Below are positions 33,450 through 40,341 of a DNA stretch of 40,341 bases, in pieces. The stretch comes from Flavobacteriaceae bacterium. Lineage in GTDB: Bacteria; Bacteroidota; Bacteroidia; Flavobacteriales; Flavobacteriaceae. Position numbers and translations under genes: made by a program. The notes beneath the pieces were generated by a model. That model had not been told where the DNA came from. It searched no databases and worked only from the letters and a program-made list of their open reading frames with translations. How positions within the stretch are numbered: the stretch's first letter is position 1; every line of letters begins with the position of its first letter. The stretch spans positions 29,597 through 69,937 of the forward strand of contig NZIP01000031.1 in the NCBI GenBank assembly GCA_002691645.1, read 5' to 3'.

Positions 33450-34925
33450 ATGAACAGCAGAATCATCATGTATATTATGGGGCTCTTGCTCGTCTGTAAT
33501 GCGAGCTTCATGTTATTTGCCAGTATTATCAGCTTTGCTATGGGGGATTATGTGGCTACAGACATACTCATGGCCGCCTTGATGACTTTGTCTTTGGGTG
33601 GTTTAGGGATGTATGCTTTTCGCAATCACAAAAAAGAGCTTCGTAAACGCGAAGGTTTTTTTATTGTAGGTGCAGGATGGCTTTTACTCGTTTTCTCAGG
33701 AGTATTACCATATGTCTTTAGTGGCAGCGTAAAGGGTTTTGAAAATGCCTTTTTTGAAACCATGTCAGGTTATACCACTACCGGTGCCACCGTGATTGAT
33801 CAAATTGAAATCCTACCCAAGGGAATATTGCTTTGGAGAAGTTTAACGCATTGGATTGGAGGAATGGGAATCATTGTTCTGGCCATTGCGATTATACCGC
33901 TATTGGGAATTGGAGGAATGCAATTGTTCGCTGCAGAGGCTCCAGGTCCTGGAGGAGATAAATTACATCCTCGAATTACAGATACTGCAAAGCGACTTTG
34001 GTACATTTATGTAGGCTATACCTTAGTAGAAACTATTTTGTTGTGGGGTGCTGGAATGAGCCTTTTCGATGCGCTCAATCATTCACTCTCTACTATGTCT
34101 ACTGGTGGTTTCTCCACCAAAAATAGCAGCATCGCCTTTTGGAATGATCAGCCTTTGATTCAATACATCATCATTGTATTTATGTTTTTAGCGGGTACAA
34201 ATTTTGTGTTGTCTTATTATGCGCTCACTGGTAAAGTGCAAAAAGTACTTCAAGATGACGAGTTTAGATTTTACTTTAAACTGGTTATAGCTTTTGCCAT
34301 CATCACTGCCTTAGGAATACGTTACTACAGCGATTTATCTGCCGCTCAAACAGGATGGGATTCCATAGAAACCGCATTTAGACACGGACTATTTCAAGTG
34401 GTTGCCGTAATAACCACAACGGGTTTTGTTACCTCTGATTTTACGGCATGGAATTCATTTTTAACAGTTCTTTTCTTTGGGTTAATGTTCGCTGGAGGAT
34501 CTTCAGGCTCAACCAGCGGAGGTGTTAAAATTGTTCGTCATTTATTGATCATCAAAAACAGTCTTTTGGAGTTTAAACGTAGTCTACATCAAAATGCAAT
34601 TATTCCAGTTCGTTTTAACTCTAGAGCTGTAGATAAGCAAATCGTTGACAATGTCATCGGATTTTTTGTGCTCTATATGCTATTGTTTATCGCAGGGTCT
34701 GCTATTCTTGCCCTCTGCGGATTGGATTTTGAAACATCGATAGGTGGCGCAGCATCCGCTTTAGGAAATGTCGGACCGGCCTTAGGAGAAATTAATCCCG
34801 TAAGCACTTATGCCGCACTTCCAGTTGCCGCCAAAATCTGCCTTAGTGTTCTTATGCTATTGGGAAGACTAGAACTCTTTACTATTTTGATACTGGTCAG
34901 CCCTTCTTTTTGGAGAAAATTTTAG
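33450..34925 (+). CDS. trkH: Trk potassium uptake channel subunit TrkH
   Basis: This 491-residue inner-membrane protein is the potassium-conducting subunit. Four pore-loop motifs can be read: SGYTTTGATV, STMSTGGFST, TTTGFVTSDF and a final ALGNVGPALGEIN, each centred on the selectivity-filter glycine. About ten hydrophobic membrane segments flank them. Other family motifs are WRSLTHWIGGMGIIVLA and GGSSGSTSGGVKIVR. It forms an operon with trkA. Its TAG overlaps the aspC-type gene's stop by four bases on the opposite strand. Confidence 0.95.
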   Translation: MNSRIIMYIMGLLLVCNASFMLFASIISFAMGDYVATDILMAALMTLSLGGLGMYAFRNHKKELRKREGFFIVGAGWLLLVFSGVLPYVFSGSVKGFENAFFETMSGYTTTGATVIDQIEILPKGILLWRSLTHWIGGMGIIVLAIAIIPLLGIGGMQLFAAEAPGPGGDKLHPRITDTAKRLWYIYVGYTLVETILLWGAGMSLFDALNHSLSTMSTGGFSTKNSSIAFWNDQPLIQYIIIVFMFLAGTNFVLSYYALTGKVQKVLQDDEFRFYFKLVIAFAIITALGIRYYSDLSAAQTGWDSIETAFRHGLFQVVAVITTTGFVTSDFTAWNSFLTVLFFGLMFAGGSSGSTSGGVKIVRHLLIIKNSLLEFKRSLHQNAIIPVRFNSRAVDKQIVDNVIGFFVLYMLLFIAGSAILALCGLDFETSIGGAASALGNVGPALGEINPVSTYAALPVAAKICLSVLMLLGRLELFTILILVSPSFWRKF

Positions 34926-36112
34926 CTTACCGCTTCTTCAATTCTTCTCAATGCTTCTAGCAATTCTTTTTCTGATGCAGCATAAGAGATTCGTATGCAA
35001 TCTGGATTTCCAAAAGCCTCACCGGTAACAGTAGCCACATGTGCTTCTTCTAATAAGTACAAGGCGAAATCAGAGGCGTTTGCAATTTTCTTGTTTTTTA
35101 GTGTTTTTCCAAAAAAGTATGAGATATCAGGAAATACATAGAAGGCTCCTTCAGGTACATTGACCTTGAATCCTTGTATGTCATTTAATTTTTGTAGAAC
35201 TAAGTCTCTTCGCTGTTTAAATTCATCTACCATGTACTGAATTTTACTCGGAGATTCCTGAAGTGCAGTAATAACAGCGCGCTGAGCGATAGCATTGGCT
35301 CCACTAGTCACCTGACCTTGTAGTTTGTTACAGGCTCTTGCAATCCATTCAGGGGCTCCGATATATCCGATTCGCCATCCTGTCATGGCAAAGGCCTTAG
35401 AGACTCCATTAACCGTTATCGTTCGTTCTTGCATACCTTCAATAGTTGCAAAACTGGTATGACCTCCACTGCTAAAATTGATGTGTTCGTAGATTTCATC
35501 AGAAACCACGATAATGTCTGGATACTTTTTTAACACCTGAGCTAAGGATTCTAATTCTTCTTTGCTGTAAAAGGATCCGCTTGGATTACATGGTGAACTA
35601 AACCACAGCATTCGAGTCTTATCATTAATAGCGGTTTCTAATTGCTCAGCCGTCATTTTAAAATCGTTTTCAATTGAAGTTGAAACTTCAACAGGAACAC
35701 CTTCGGCTAGTTTGACAATATCACTATAACTCACCCAATACGGTGCGGGTAAAATAACTTCGTCACCCTTATTGAGCACCACCATAGCTACATTGTAAAG
35801 CGATTGCTTTGCTCCAGTAGAGACCACAATTGAATTAGCGGTATAATCGATATTGTTATCTCTCTTAAATTTATTTATGATGGCTTCTTTTAAATCGGCA
35901 TAACCATCTACAGGGGTGTAGGAGCTGTAATTGTCGTCTATTGCTTGTTTGGCGGCTTCTTTGATAAAGTCTGGAATATCGAAATCGGGTTCTCCCAGAG
36001 ACAGTCCAATGACATCGACGCCATCATTTTTTAAGCTTCTCGCTTTGGCAGCCATAGCAAGTGTGGCTGAGGTTGACATTTTTTGTAATCTTTCGGATAC
36101 TTGATTGTTCAT
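34922..36112 (-). CDS. aspC: Class I/II PLP-dependent aminotransferase, aspartate aminotransferase-like
   Basis: This 396-residue cytoplasmic aminotransferase resembles the Thermus/Bacillus type (Ib) aspartate aminotransferases. Key motifs are LSLGEPDFDIPDFI (substrate arm), YTPVDGYADLKEAI, SSPCNPSG with the PLP-binding Asn, SDEIYEH with PLP-contacting Asp205 and Tyr208, the Schiff-base lysine Lys239 in VNGVSKAFAMTGWRIGY, and a carboxylate-binding Arg in DCIRISYA. Aspartate is the likely amino donor, but prephenate or other substrates are possible for this subgroup. It is 10 bp downstream of the desaturase gene. Confidence 0.9.
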   Translation of the reverse strand: MNNQVSERLQKMSTSATLAMAAKARSLKNDGVDVIGLSLGEPDFDIPDFIKEAAKQAIDDNYSSYTPVDGYADLKEAIINKFKRDNNIDYTANSIVVSTGAKQSLYNVAMVVLNKGDEVILPAPYWVSYSDIVKLAEGVPVEVSTSIENDFKMTAEQLETAINDKTRMLWFSSPCNPSGSFYSKEELESLAQVLKKYPDIIVVSDEIYEHINFSSGGHTSFATIEGMQERTITVNGVSKAFAMTGWRIGYIGAPEWIARACNKLQGQVTSGANAIAQRAVITALQESPSKIQYMVDEFKQRRDLVLQKLNDIQGFKVNVPEGAFYVFPDISYFFGKTLKNKKIANASDFALYLLEEAHVATVTGEAFGNPDCIRISYAASEKELLEALRRIEEAVS

Positions 36113-36122
36113 TTTTGAGTGA

Positions 36123-37223
36123 TTAAACTGCTACAGCAGGTCTGTTTCCTAAATGTTTAAGGTGATTAAAATGTGATTCTATGGCTACCCAAATCGAACT
36201 GTATTCGTGATAAGGTAGATTAAATTCTTTCGCCGTTGATTTGACAATTTCTGCAATCTTAGAATAATGTACGTGACTAATATTTGGAAATATATGGTGT
36301 TCGATTTGATGGTTTAATCCGCCGCTAAACCAGTTTAAAAATTTACTTCTTGTACCAAAATTTGCCGTGGTAAACAACTGGTGAATAGCCCATGTGTTTT
36401 TCATGAATCCAGATTCGTTTGGAGTCGGTGTTTCTGCTTTTTCCACAATATGTGCCAATTGGAATATCATACTTAATATGAGTCCAGCGATGTAATGCAT
36501 CACAAAAAATCCAATAAAGACTTGATACCAAGCAATGTCAAAAACAACAATAGGTAACACAAGCCAGATGATGAAGTACAATATCTTGGTCAAGATCAAC
36601 ATGCTCCACATATAGGTGTCACTTTTCTCAGCTCCAACCGATAGTTTTCGTTTTCTGTATCTAATCATTTGGGTGAAATCACTGGTTAGTGACCAGTTGA
36701 TTGTAAGTAAACCGTAGAGAAGAATCGAATAGAGGTGTTGATATCGGTGATGCTTTTTCCAAGGTGTATGTTTTGAAAATCTCAAAATTCTACCAGCCTC
36801 TAAATCTTCGTCATGCTCGTGAATATTGGTAAAGGTGTGGTGCAGTAAATTGTGCTGCACTTTCCAATTGTAGACATTTCCCGCTAATAGGTAAATACTA
36901 CTTCCCATAATTTTATTCACCCATTTTTTTGATGAGAATGAACCGTGATTTGCATCGTGCATAACATTCATGCCGACTCCAGCGACTCCAATTCCCATGA
37001 TAATACAAAGCGCGAAATCTAAGGCGAAGTGAAAATCAAAAATGGTAATTAGAAAATAAGGGGTCACAAGAAGTAAAAACATGATAAGTGTTTTAAAATA
37101 CAACTTGAAATTTCCCGTCTTTTTCAATGATTTTTGTCTGAAATAATCGTTTACTCTTTTGTTTAGGGTGGTAAAGAACTTGCGTTGGTCCGATCGTTCA
37201 AATCGAATATTTTTCTTTTTCAT
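36123..37223 (-). CDS. Membrane fatty acid desaturase (acyl-CoA/front-end type)
   Basis: This 366-residue integral membrane di-iron enzyme introduces a double bond into a fatty acyl chain. The three histidine boxes are HDANH (89-93), HNLLHH (124-129) and HQIEHH (305-310). The Gln/His form of the third box (HxxHH with Q before IEHH) is typical of linoleoyl-CoA/Delta-6 front-end desaturases. Several hydrophobic membrane spans separate the boxes. No fused cytochrome b5 domain is present, so an external electron donor is needed. It lies divergent from rsmG (53-bp gap). Changing membrane fluidity in the cold is a likely role, but the position specificity is not known. Confidence 0.9.
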   Translation of the reverse strand: MKKKNIRFERSDQRKFFTTLNKRVNDYFRQKSLKKTGNFKLYFKTLIMFLLLVTPYFLITIFDFHFALDFALCIIMGIGVAGVGMNVMHDANHGSFSSKKWVNKIMGSSIYLLAGNVYNWKVQHNLLHHTFTNIHEHDEDLEAGRILRFSKHTPWKKHHRYQHLYSILLYGLLTINWSLTSDFTQMIRYRKRKLSVGAEKSDTYMWSMLILTKILYFIIWLVLPIVVFDIAWYQVFIGFFVMHYIAGLILSMIFQLAHIVEKAETPTPNESGFMKNTWAIHQLFTTANFGTRSKFLNWFSGGLNHQIEHHIFPNISHVHYSKIAEIVKSTAKEFNLPYHEYSSIWVAIESHFNHLKHLGNRPAVAV

Positions 37224-37276
37224 AACTCGGTTAATTAGCCTGTTTAGAATGATTAATTTAGCGCAAAATCCTTTTA

Positions 37277-37903
37277 ATGTCCACAGAAAAAGTCTTTAAA
37301 TACTTCAATAAACTCAATTCAAAACAGATAGCGCAAATTAGCGATTTAGAACGATTATACAATGACTGGAATCTTAAAATAAATGTAGTTTCTAGAAAAG
37401 ATATAGAGCAGATTTACCTTAGACACGTACTACATTCAATGTGTATTGCGAAGTTCATTTCATTTAAAGAAAATTCAAAGGTCATTGATGTTGGCACCGG
37501 AGGTGGATTTCCAGGGATTCCTCTTGCCATTCTATTTCCGGAGGTGAATTTTACCCTTGTTGATTCCATTGGAAAAAAGTTAAAAGTTGTTGAAGAAGTA
37601 GTTGCAGGTTTGAACCTCTCCAATGTAAAAACCATTCACAGTAGGGTAGAGGATTTATCATCAGGTCAATTTGACTTTGTAGTCTCTAGAGCAGTTGCCT
37701 ATATGCCAACATTTGTGCATTGGACGCAGCACTTACTTTCAAAAAAGGATGTTCACCCTATTGCTAATGGAATTCTATATCTCAAAGGCGGAGACCTAGA
37801 AGAAGAGCTTTCAACCTATCCACAAAGTCAAATCTATAAGCTCTACGATTGGATTCCTGAAGAAGAATTCCAAACGAAGAAATTAGTGTATCTACCCTTT
37901 TAA
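37277..37903 (+). CDS. rsmG: 16S rRNA (guanine-527-N7)-methyltransferase
   Basis: This 208-residue SAM-dependent enzyme methylates G527 of 16S rRNA (also called GidB). Motifs include LYNDWNLKINVVSRKD near the N-terminus, the SAM site VIDVGTGGGFPGIPLAI, FTLVDSIGKKL, and the late DFVVSRAVAYMP segment. The length is that of the family. The ATG at 37277 is close to a TAATTTAG element (7 of 8 matches to TAnnTTTG) at 37254. Its TAA overlaps the pruA stop by four bases (TTAA). Confidence 0.95.
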   Translation: MSTEKVFKYFNKLNSKQIAQISDLERLYNDWNLKINVVSRKDIEQIYLRHVLHSMCIAKFISFKENSKVIDVGTGGGFPGIPLAILFPEVNFTLVDSIGKKLKVVEEVVAGLNLSNVKTIHSRVEDLSSGQFDFVVSRAVAYMPTFVHWTQHLLSKKDVHPIANGILYLKGGDLEEELSTYPQSQIYKLYDWIPEEEFQTKKLVYLPF

Positions 37904-39531
37904 CTTTCTAAGAAAGGATAAGTGTAATCCTCAGGGCTTACAAAGGTCTCTTTAATTAATCGTGGAGAAACCCATCTGAGTAGATTAAGTGCAGATCCTG
38001 CTTTGTCATTTGTTCCAGAGGCTCTTGCTCCTCCAAAAGGCTGTTGGCCAACTACAGCCCCCGTAGGCTTGTCATTGATGTAAAAGTTTCCTGCTGAATT
38101 TTCTAAGGCTTTTAGCGCCTCGTTGATGAGGTAACGGTCTTTTGCAAATACAGCACCGGTTAGCGCATACTCTGAAGTGGAATCTACCAGTTTGAGCGTG
38201 TTTTCCCACTGATCGTCTTCGTATACAAAGACAGTAACCACTGGGCCAAAAAGTTCGGTTTCCATGGTTTCATACCTTGGATTTGTGGTCACTATAACCG
38301 TAGGATCGATAAAGTAGCCGCAGCTATCATCGTAAGCACCACCTGCATGAATAGTAGCTTCATTACTTTTTTTAGCACGTTCAATAAAATGTACATTGCG
38401 ATCAAAGGCTTGCTGATGAATCACAGCAGTTACAAAGCGCGTCATATCCTCAGGACTCCCAGGTTTACCGATTTTATCAATATCTTCTTTTACAAAGTCT
38501 AGAATGGCATTCGCTTTTGATTTTGGAAGGTATACTCTAGATGCAGCACTACACTTTTGACCTTGTAACTCGAAAGCTCCTCTTACGATAGCCGTACTAA
38601 CTTGTTTGCTATTCGCAGAGGGGTGCGCAATGATAAAGTCTTTTCCTCCAGTTTCTCCGACTATTCTCGGATAGGTTTTGTAGTTGTGAATATTACTTCC
38701 GATTTGCTTCCAAAGATTTTTAAAAACATTAGTAGATCCGGTAAAATGTAGACCAGAAAAATCAGAGTGGCCTAAAACTTTGTCACTGATCATTACGGGA
38801 TCTCCGTAAATCATATTAATTACTCCAGAGGGTAATCCAGCTTCTTGAAAGACTTCCATAATCACTTGAGCACTGTATACCTGAGAATCACTTGGTTTCC
38901 AAACCACTGTATTTCCCATTAGAGCTGCAGATGCTGGTAAGTTTCCTGCAATAGCGGTGAAGTTAAAAGGTGTAATGGCGTATATAAAACCTTCCAATGG
39001 TCTGTAGCTAACTTGATTCCACATGCCTGAAGCTGATTGTGGTTGATCTGAATAAATCTGAGTTAAAAAGCTCGCATTGAATCGCAAGAAGTCAATAAGC
39101 TCACAAGCAGCATCGATTTCCGCTTGATGAATAGTCTTTGATTGTGCGAGCATTGTAGCGGCATTAATTCGTGCTCTATAAGGTCCAGCTAAGAGGTCAG
39201 CCGCTTTTAAGAATACCGCAGCACGAGATTGCCAAGGTGTCTGTCCCCATTTCTCTCTTGCATCTAAGGCGCTGTCAATAGCGAGTTGAACTTCTTTTTC
39301 AGAAGCTAAATGATATTTTCCGATTTCGTGTTTGTGGTCGTGCGGAGGGGTAATAGAATTGCATGATCCAGTCCGTACTTCTTCACCGTTAATGTACATC
39401 GGTATATCGATATGATTTTTATACAGTGATTTATAGGTCTGTAGAACATTTTGTTTTTCAATACTGTTTTTTTTGTAATCCAGAACTTTTTCGTTAGTAA
39501 TTTCTGGAACCTTAAATAGGGCGTTAGACAT
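37900..39531 (-). CDS. pruA: L-glutamate gamma-semialdehyde dehydrogenase (proline catabolism)
   Basis: This 543-residue aldehyde dehydrogenase oxidises glutamate semialdehyde (P5C) to glutamate. The catalytic glutamate is in VGETGGKD and the nucleophile Cys in GQKCSAASR. NAD-binding segments ITPFNFTAIAGNLP and GDPVMISDKV, and the C-terminal GGARASGTNDKAGS, fit the monofunctional P5C dehydrogenase family. The start is placed at the ATG at 39529-39531 (MSNALFKVPEI). The upstream ATG at 39546 would leave a leader of only about five bases after the promoter. Proline dehydrogenase is not in the window. Confidence 0.92.
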   Translation of the reverse strand: MSNALFKVPEITNEKVLDYKKNSIEKQNVLQTYKSLYKNHIDIPMYINGEEVRTGSCNSITPPHDHKHEIGKYHLASEKEVQLAIDSALDAREKWGQTPWQSRAAVFLKAADLLAGPYRARINAATMLAQSKTIHQAEIDAACELIDFLRFNASFLTQIYSDQPQSASGMWNQVSYRPLEGFIYAITPFNFTAIAGNLPASAALMGNTVVWKPSDSQVYSAQVIMEVFQEAGLPSGVINMIYGDPVMISDKVLGHSDFSGLHFTGSTNVFKNLWKQIGSNIHNYKTYPRIVGETGGKDFIIAHPSANSKQVSTAIVRGAFELQGQKCSAASRVYLPKSKANAILDFVKEDIDKIGKPGSPEDMTRFVTAVIHQQAFDRNVHFIERAKKSNEATIHAGGAYDDSCGYFIDPTVIVTTNPRYETMETELFGPVVTVFVYEDDQWENTLKLVDSTSEYALTGAVFAKDRYLINEALKALENSAGNFYINDKPTGAVVGQQPFGGARASGTNDKAGSALNLLRWVSPRLIKETFVSPEDYTYPFLES

Positions 39532-39557
39532 GACGTTTGAATTCAAAAGTTATGCCG

Positions 39558-39565
39558 CAAAGGTA
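39558..39565 (-). promoter_or_regulatory. pruA promoter -7 element
   Basis: On the minus strand TACCTTTG followed by CG is an exact TAnnTTTG, identical over ten bases to the rpsO promoter core (TACCTTTGCG). It lies 26 bp before the chosen pruA start. No TTTG is seen at the -33 position. Its place decides against the earlier pruA ATG. Confidence 0.55.
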
Positions 39566-39579
39566 GAGGATTTAACGCA

Positions 39580-39963
39580 TTAATTCATGTAATATTCAGG
39601 GTGCAATTGAATCAGAACAGACTTTATCTCAATGAAGTCTTTTGAGATGACGTCTTGAAATAAGAAGTAAGCCTCAATAGCACCGAATTCAGATTCAATC
39701 GCCAAATTTGATTTATAAGAAAATGATTCTAGAGGAAGAATTAAAGGTTTTTGACCTCGAAGAGATGAACTGAAGATTTCGTAATTCTTATTTAATTCGA
39801 AGACGTTCCACTTAACGCTGATAAACCGAAGCGCTATAGTACTCTCATTGGTAATGGTAGTGTTGTAGCTGTAGCCGTATAATGGCTTGTCATTTTTGTA
39901 AAAAACCTCATCGTTTTTGATGGAATTTTTGATAAATATAAGTTGGTTAGCTTCAGCATTCAT
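39580..39963 (-). CDS. apaG: Divergent ApaG-domain protein
   Basis: This 127-residue protein has the length and strand pattern of ApaG, a small fibronectin-III-like beta-sandwich. The core YGYSYNTTITNESTIALRF matches the family's YxYxVTITN segment, and GQKPLILPLESFSYKS matches the GxQPxLxPGexFxYxS segment. The glycine-rich GxGVVG loop, however, is reduced to SLRGQKP, and the usual HW and DG residues are changed (VKWNVFELNK). The start is placed at the ATG at 39961-39963, giving the family length. A longer frame adds 22 residues without similarity. It lies between the plug-like protein and pruA. The biochemical role of ApaG is not settled. Confidence 0.7.
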   Translation of the reverse strand: MNAEANQLIFIKNSIKNDEVFYKNDKPLYGYSYNTTITNESTIALRFISVKWNVFELNKNYEIFSSSLRGQKPLILPLESFSYKSNLAIESEFGAIEAYFLFQDVISKDFIEIKSVLIQLHPEYYMN

Positions 39964-40045
39964 GTTTTCAATGTAGGCCAAAACAACTGCATTTCGTCGA
40001 ATAGAAATATTATTTCGATTAAGGCTCAAAATTTAAGACAAACGC

Positions 40046-40341
40046 TCAAAGTCCTAGATCTGACGAATAAATTTTTTCATAACCGATTACTCGATCGTAA
40101 TTCAAATCAAAATCCTTGTAATGAAATAAAATCTGATAAGCATTTTCAGTATTTAAAAAACTACCATTGATACTGCTAGCGTCTAATACACCTTCTTTGT
40201 TTTTGGTGACAAAAAGATAGTTGTATATGCCTTGTTTAAGCAAAAGTCTTGTCTTCCAGATGTTAGATTGTTCATCGAATTCAAGTTGGTACTCCTTATT
40301 GAGTTCAAAATTGTTGAATCCACCGATGATATACACCTCGT
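40046..40341 (-). CDS. Type IX secretion plug-like protein (DUF5103 family), C-terminus (partial)
   Basis: The frame enters from the right edge with no in-window ATG and ends at 40046, so about 98 C-terminal residues are visible. They read EVYIIGGFNNFELN, then a segment with TRLLLKQGIYNYLFVTK, GSFLNTENAYQILFHYKDF and YDRVIGYEKI. This matches the end of the DUF5103 family, now known as plug proteins of the type IX translocon, with its GxFNxW carbohydrate-binding-like fold and LKQGxYNY motif. Together with porT at 30348-31166 it supports a working type IX system in this organism. The gene would be upstream of, and possibly in an operon with, the ApaG-like gene. Confidence 0.8.
   Translation of the reverse strand, partial: EVYIIGGFNNFELNKEYQLEFDEQSNIWKTRLLLKQGIYNYLFVTKNKEGVLDASSINGSFLNTENAYQILFHYKDFDLNYDRVIGYEKIYSSDLGL

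Noticed and set aside
1-40341. CRISPR array, insertion sequence, toxin-antitoxin or defence island
   Set aside because: I found no regularly spaced repeats, transposase motifs, terminal repeats with target duplications or defence-type domains anywhere in the window.

Overview
The window is an AT-rich chromosomal segment from a member of the Bacteroidota, most likely a Flavobacteriia/Flavobacteriaceae relative. This rests on several things: a SusC/SusD pair, a PorT-type type IX secretion protein beside menG/ubiE, a lipidated TamA-like protein, a long-tailed FtsZ, a primary sigma factor that lacks region 1.1, and promoters of the Bacteroidota form TAnnTTTG. Genus cannot be set from the sequence alone.

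Layout. (1) 1-2618: core division block, the end of ftsA, then ftsZ and yqeY. (2) 2615-19638: accessory stretch. It holds a 31-codon candidate membrane microprotein, a secreted esterase, tRNA-Arg(TCG), a lipoprotein of the ADP-ribosylglycohydrolase fold, a three-gene operon (secreted phosphodiesterase-like enzyme, xylulokinase, xylose isomerase), a Nudix-fold regulator with a destroyed Nudix box, a 540-bp regulatory region with a perfect palindrome, then susC, susD and a giant FG-GAP/UnbV lipoprotein. It ends in the decayed start of a GH78 alpha-L-rhamnosidase-like gene. (3) 19635-27002: leftward housekeeping genes ypdA, rpe, rpoD, pnp, rpsO, accD, fba. (4) 27053-34925: tamL-like gene, SpoU RNA methylase, porT, menG/ubiE, and the potassium pair trkA-trkH. 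(5) 34922-40341: aminotransferase, fatty acid desaturase, rsmG, pruA, a divergent ApaG-domain protein, and the C-terminus of a type IX secretion plug-like protein running off the right edge.

How the genes work together. The accessory block reads as a pentose locus. SusC/SusD would import an oligosaccharide or xyloside across the outer membrane. XylA and XylB would convert xylose to xylulose 5-phosphate. The degenerate Nudix protein is best explained as a sugar-sensing repressor or activator of the NrtR/AraR/XylR type, and the perfect palindrome just upstream of its own start is the obvious candidate operator. No intact glycoside hydrolase is present. The rhamnosidase remnant and a cadherin-like remnant suggest that the locus once held more genes and is being eroded.

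I see no CRISPR array, insertion sequence, prophage or recognisable defence system. The strongest points for follow-up are: the convergent gene ends, which all touch or overlap; the 31-codon ORF that fits this pattern; the regulator/palindrome pair; the decaying GH78 gene; and several unexplained inverted repeats in the leaders of rpoD, pnp, rpsO and trkA.
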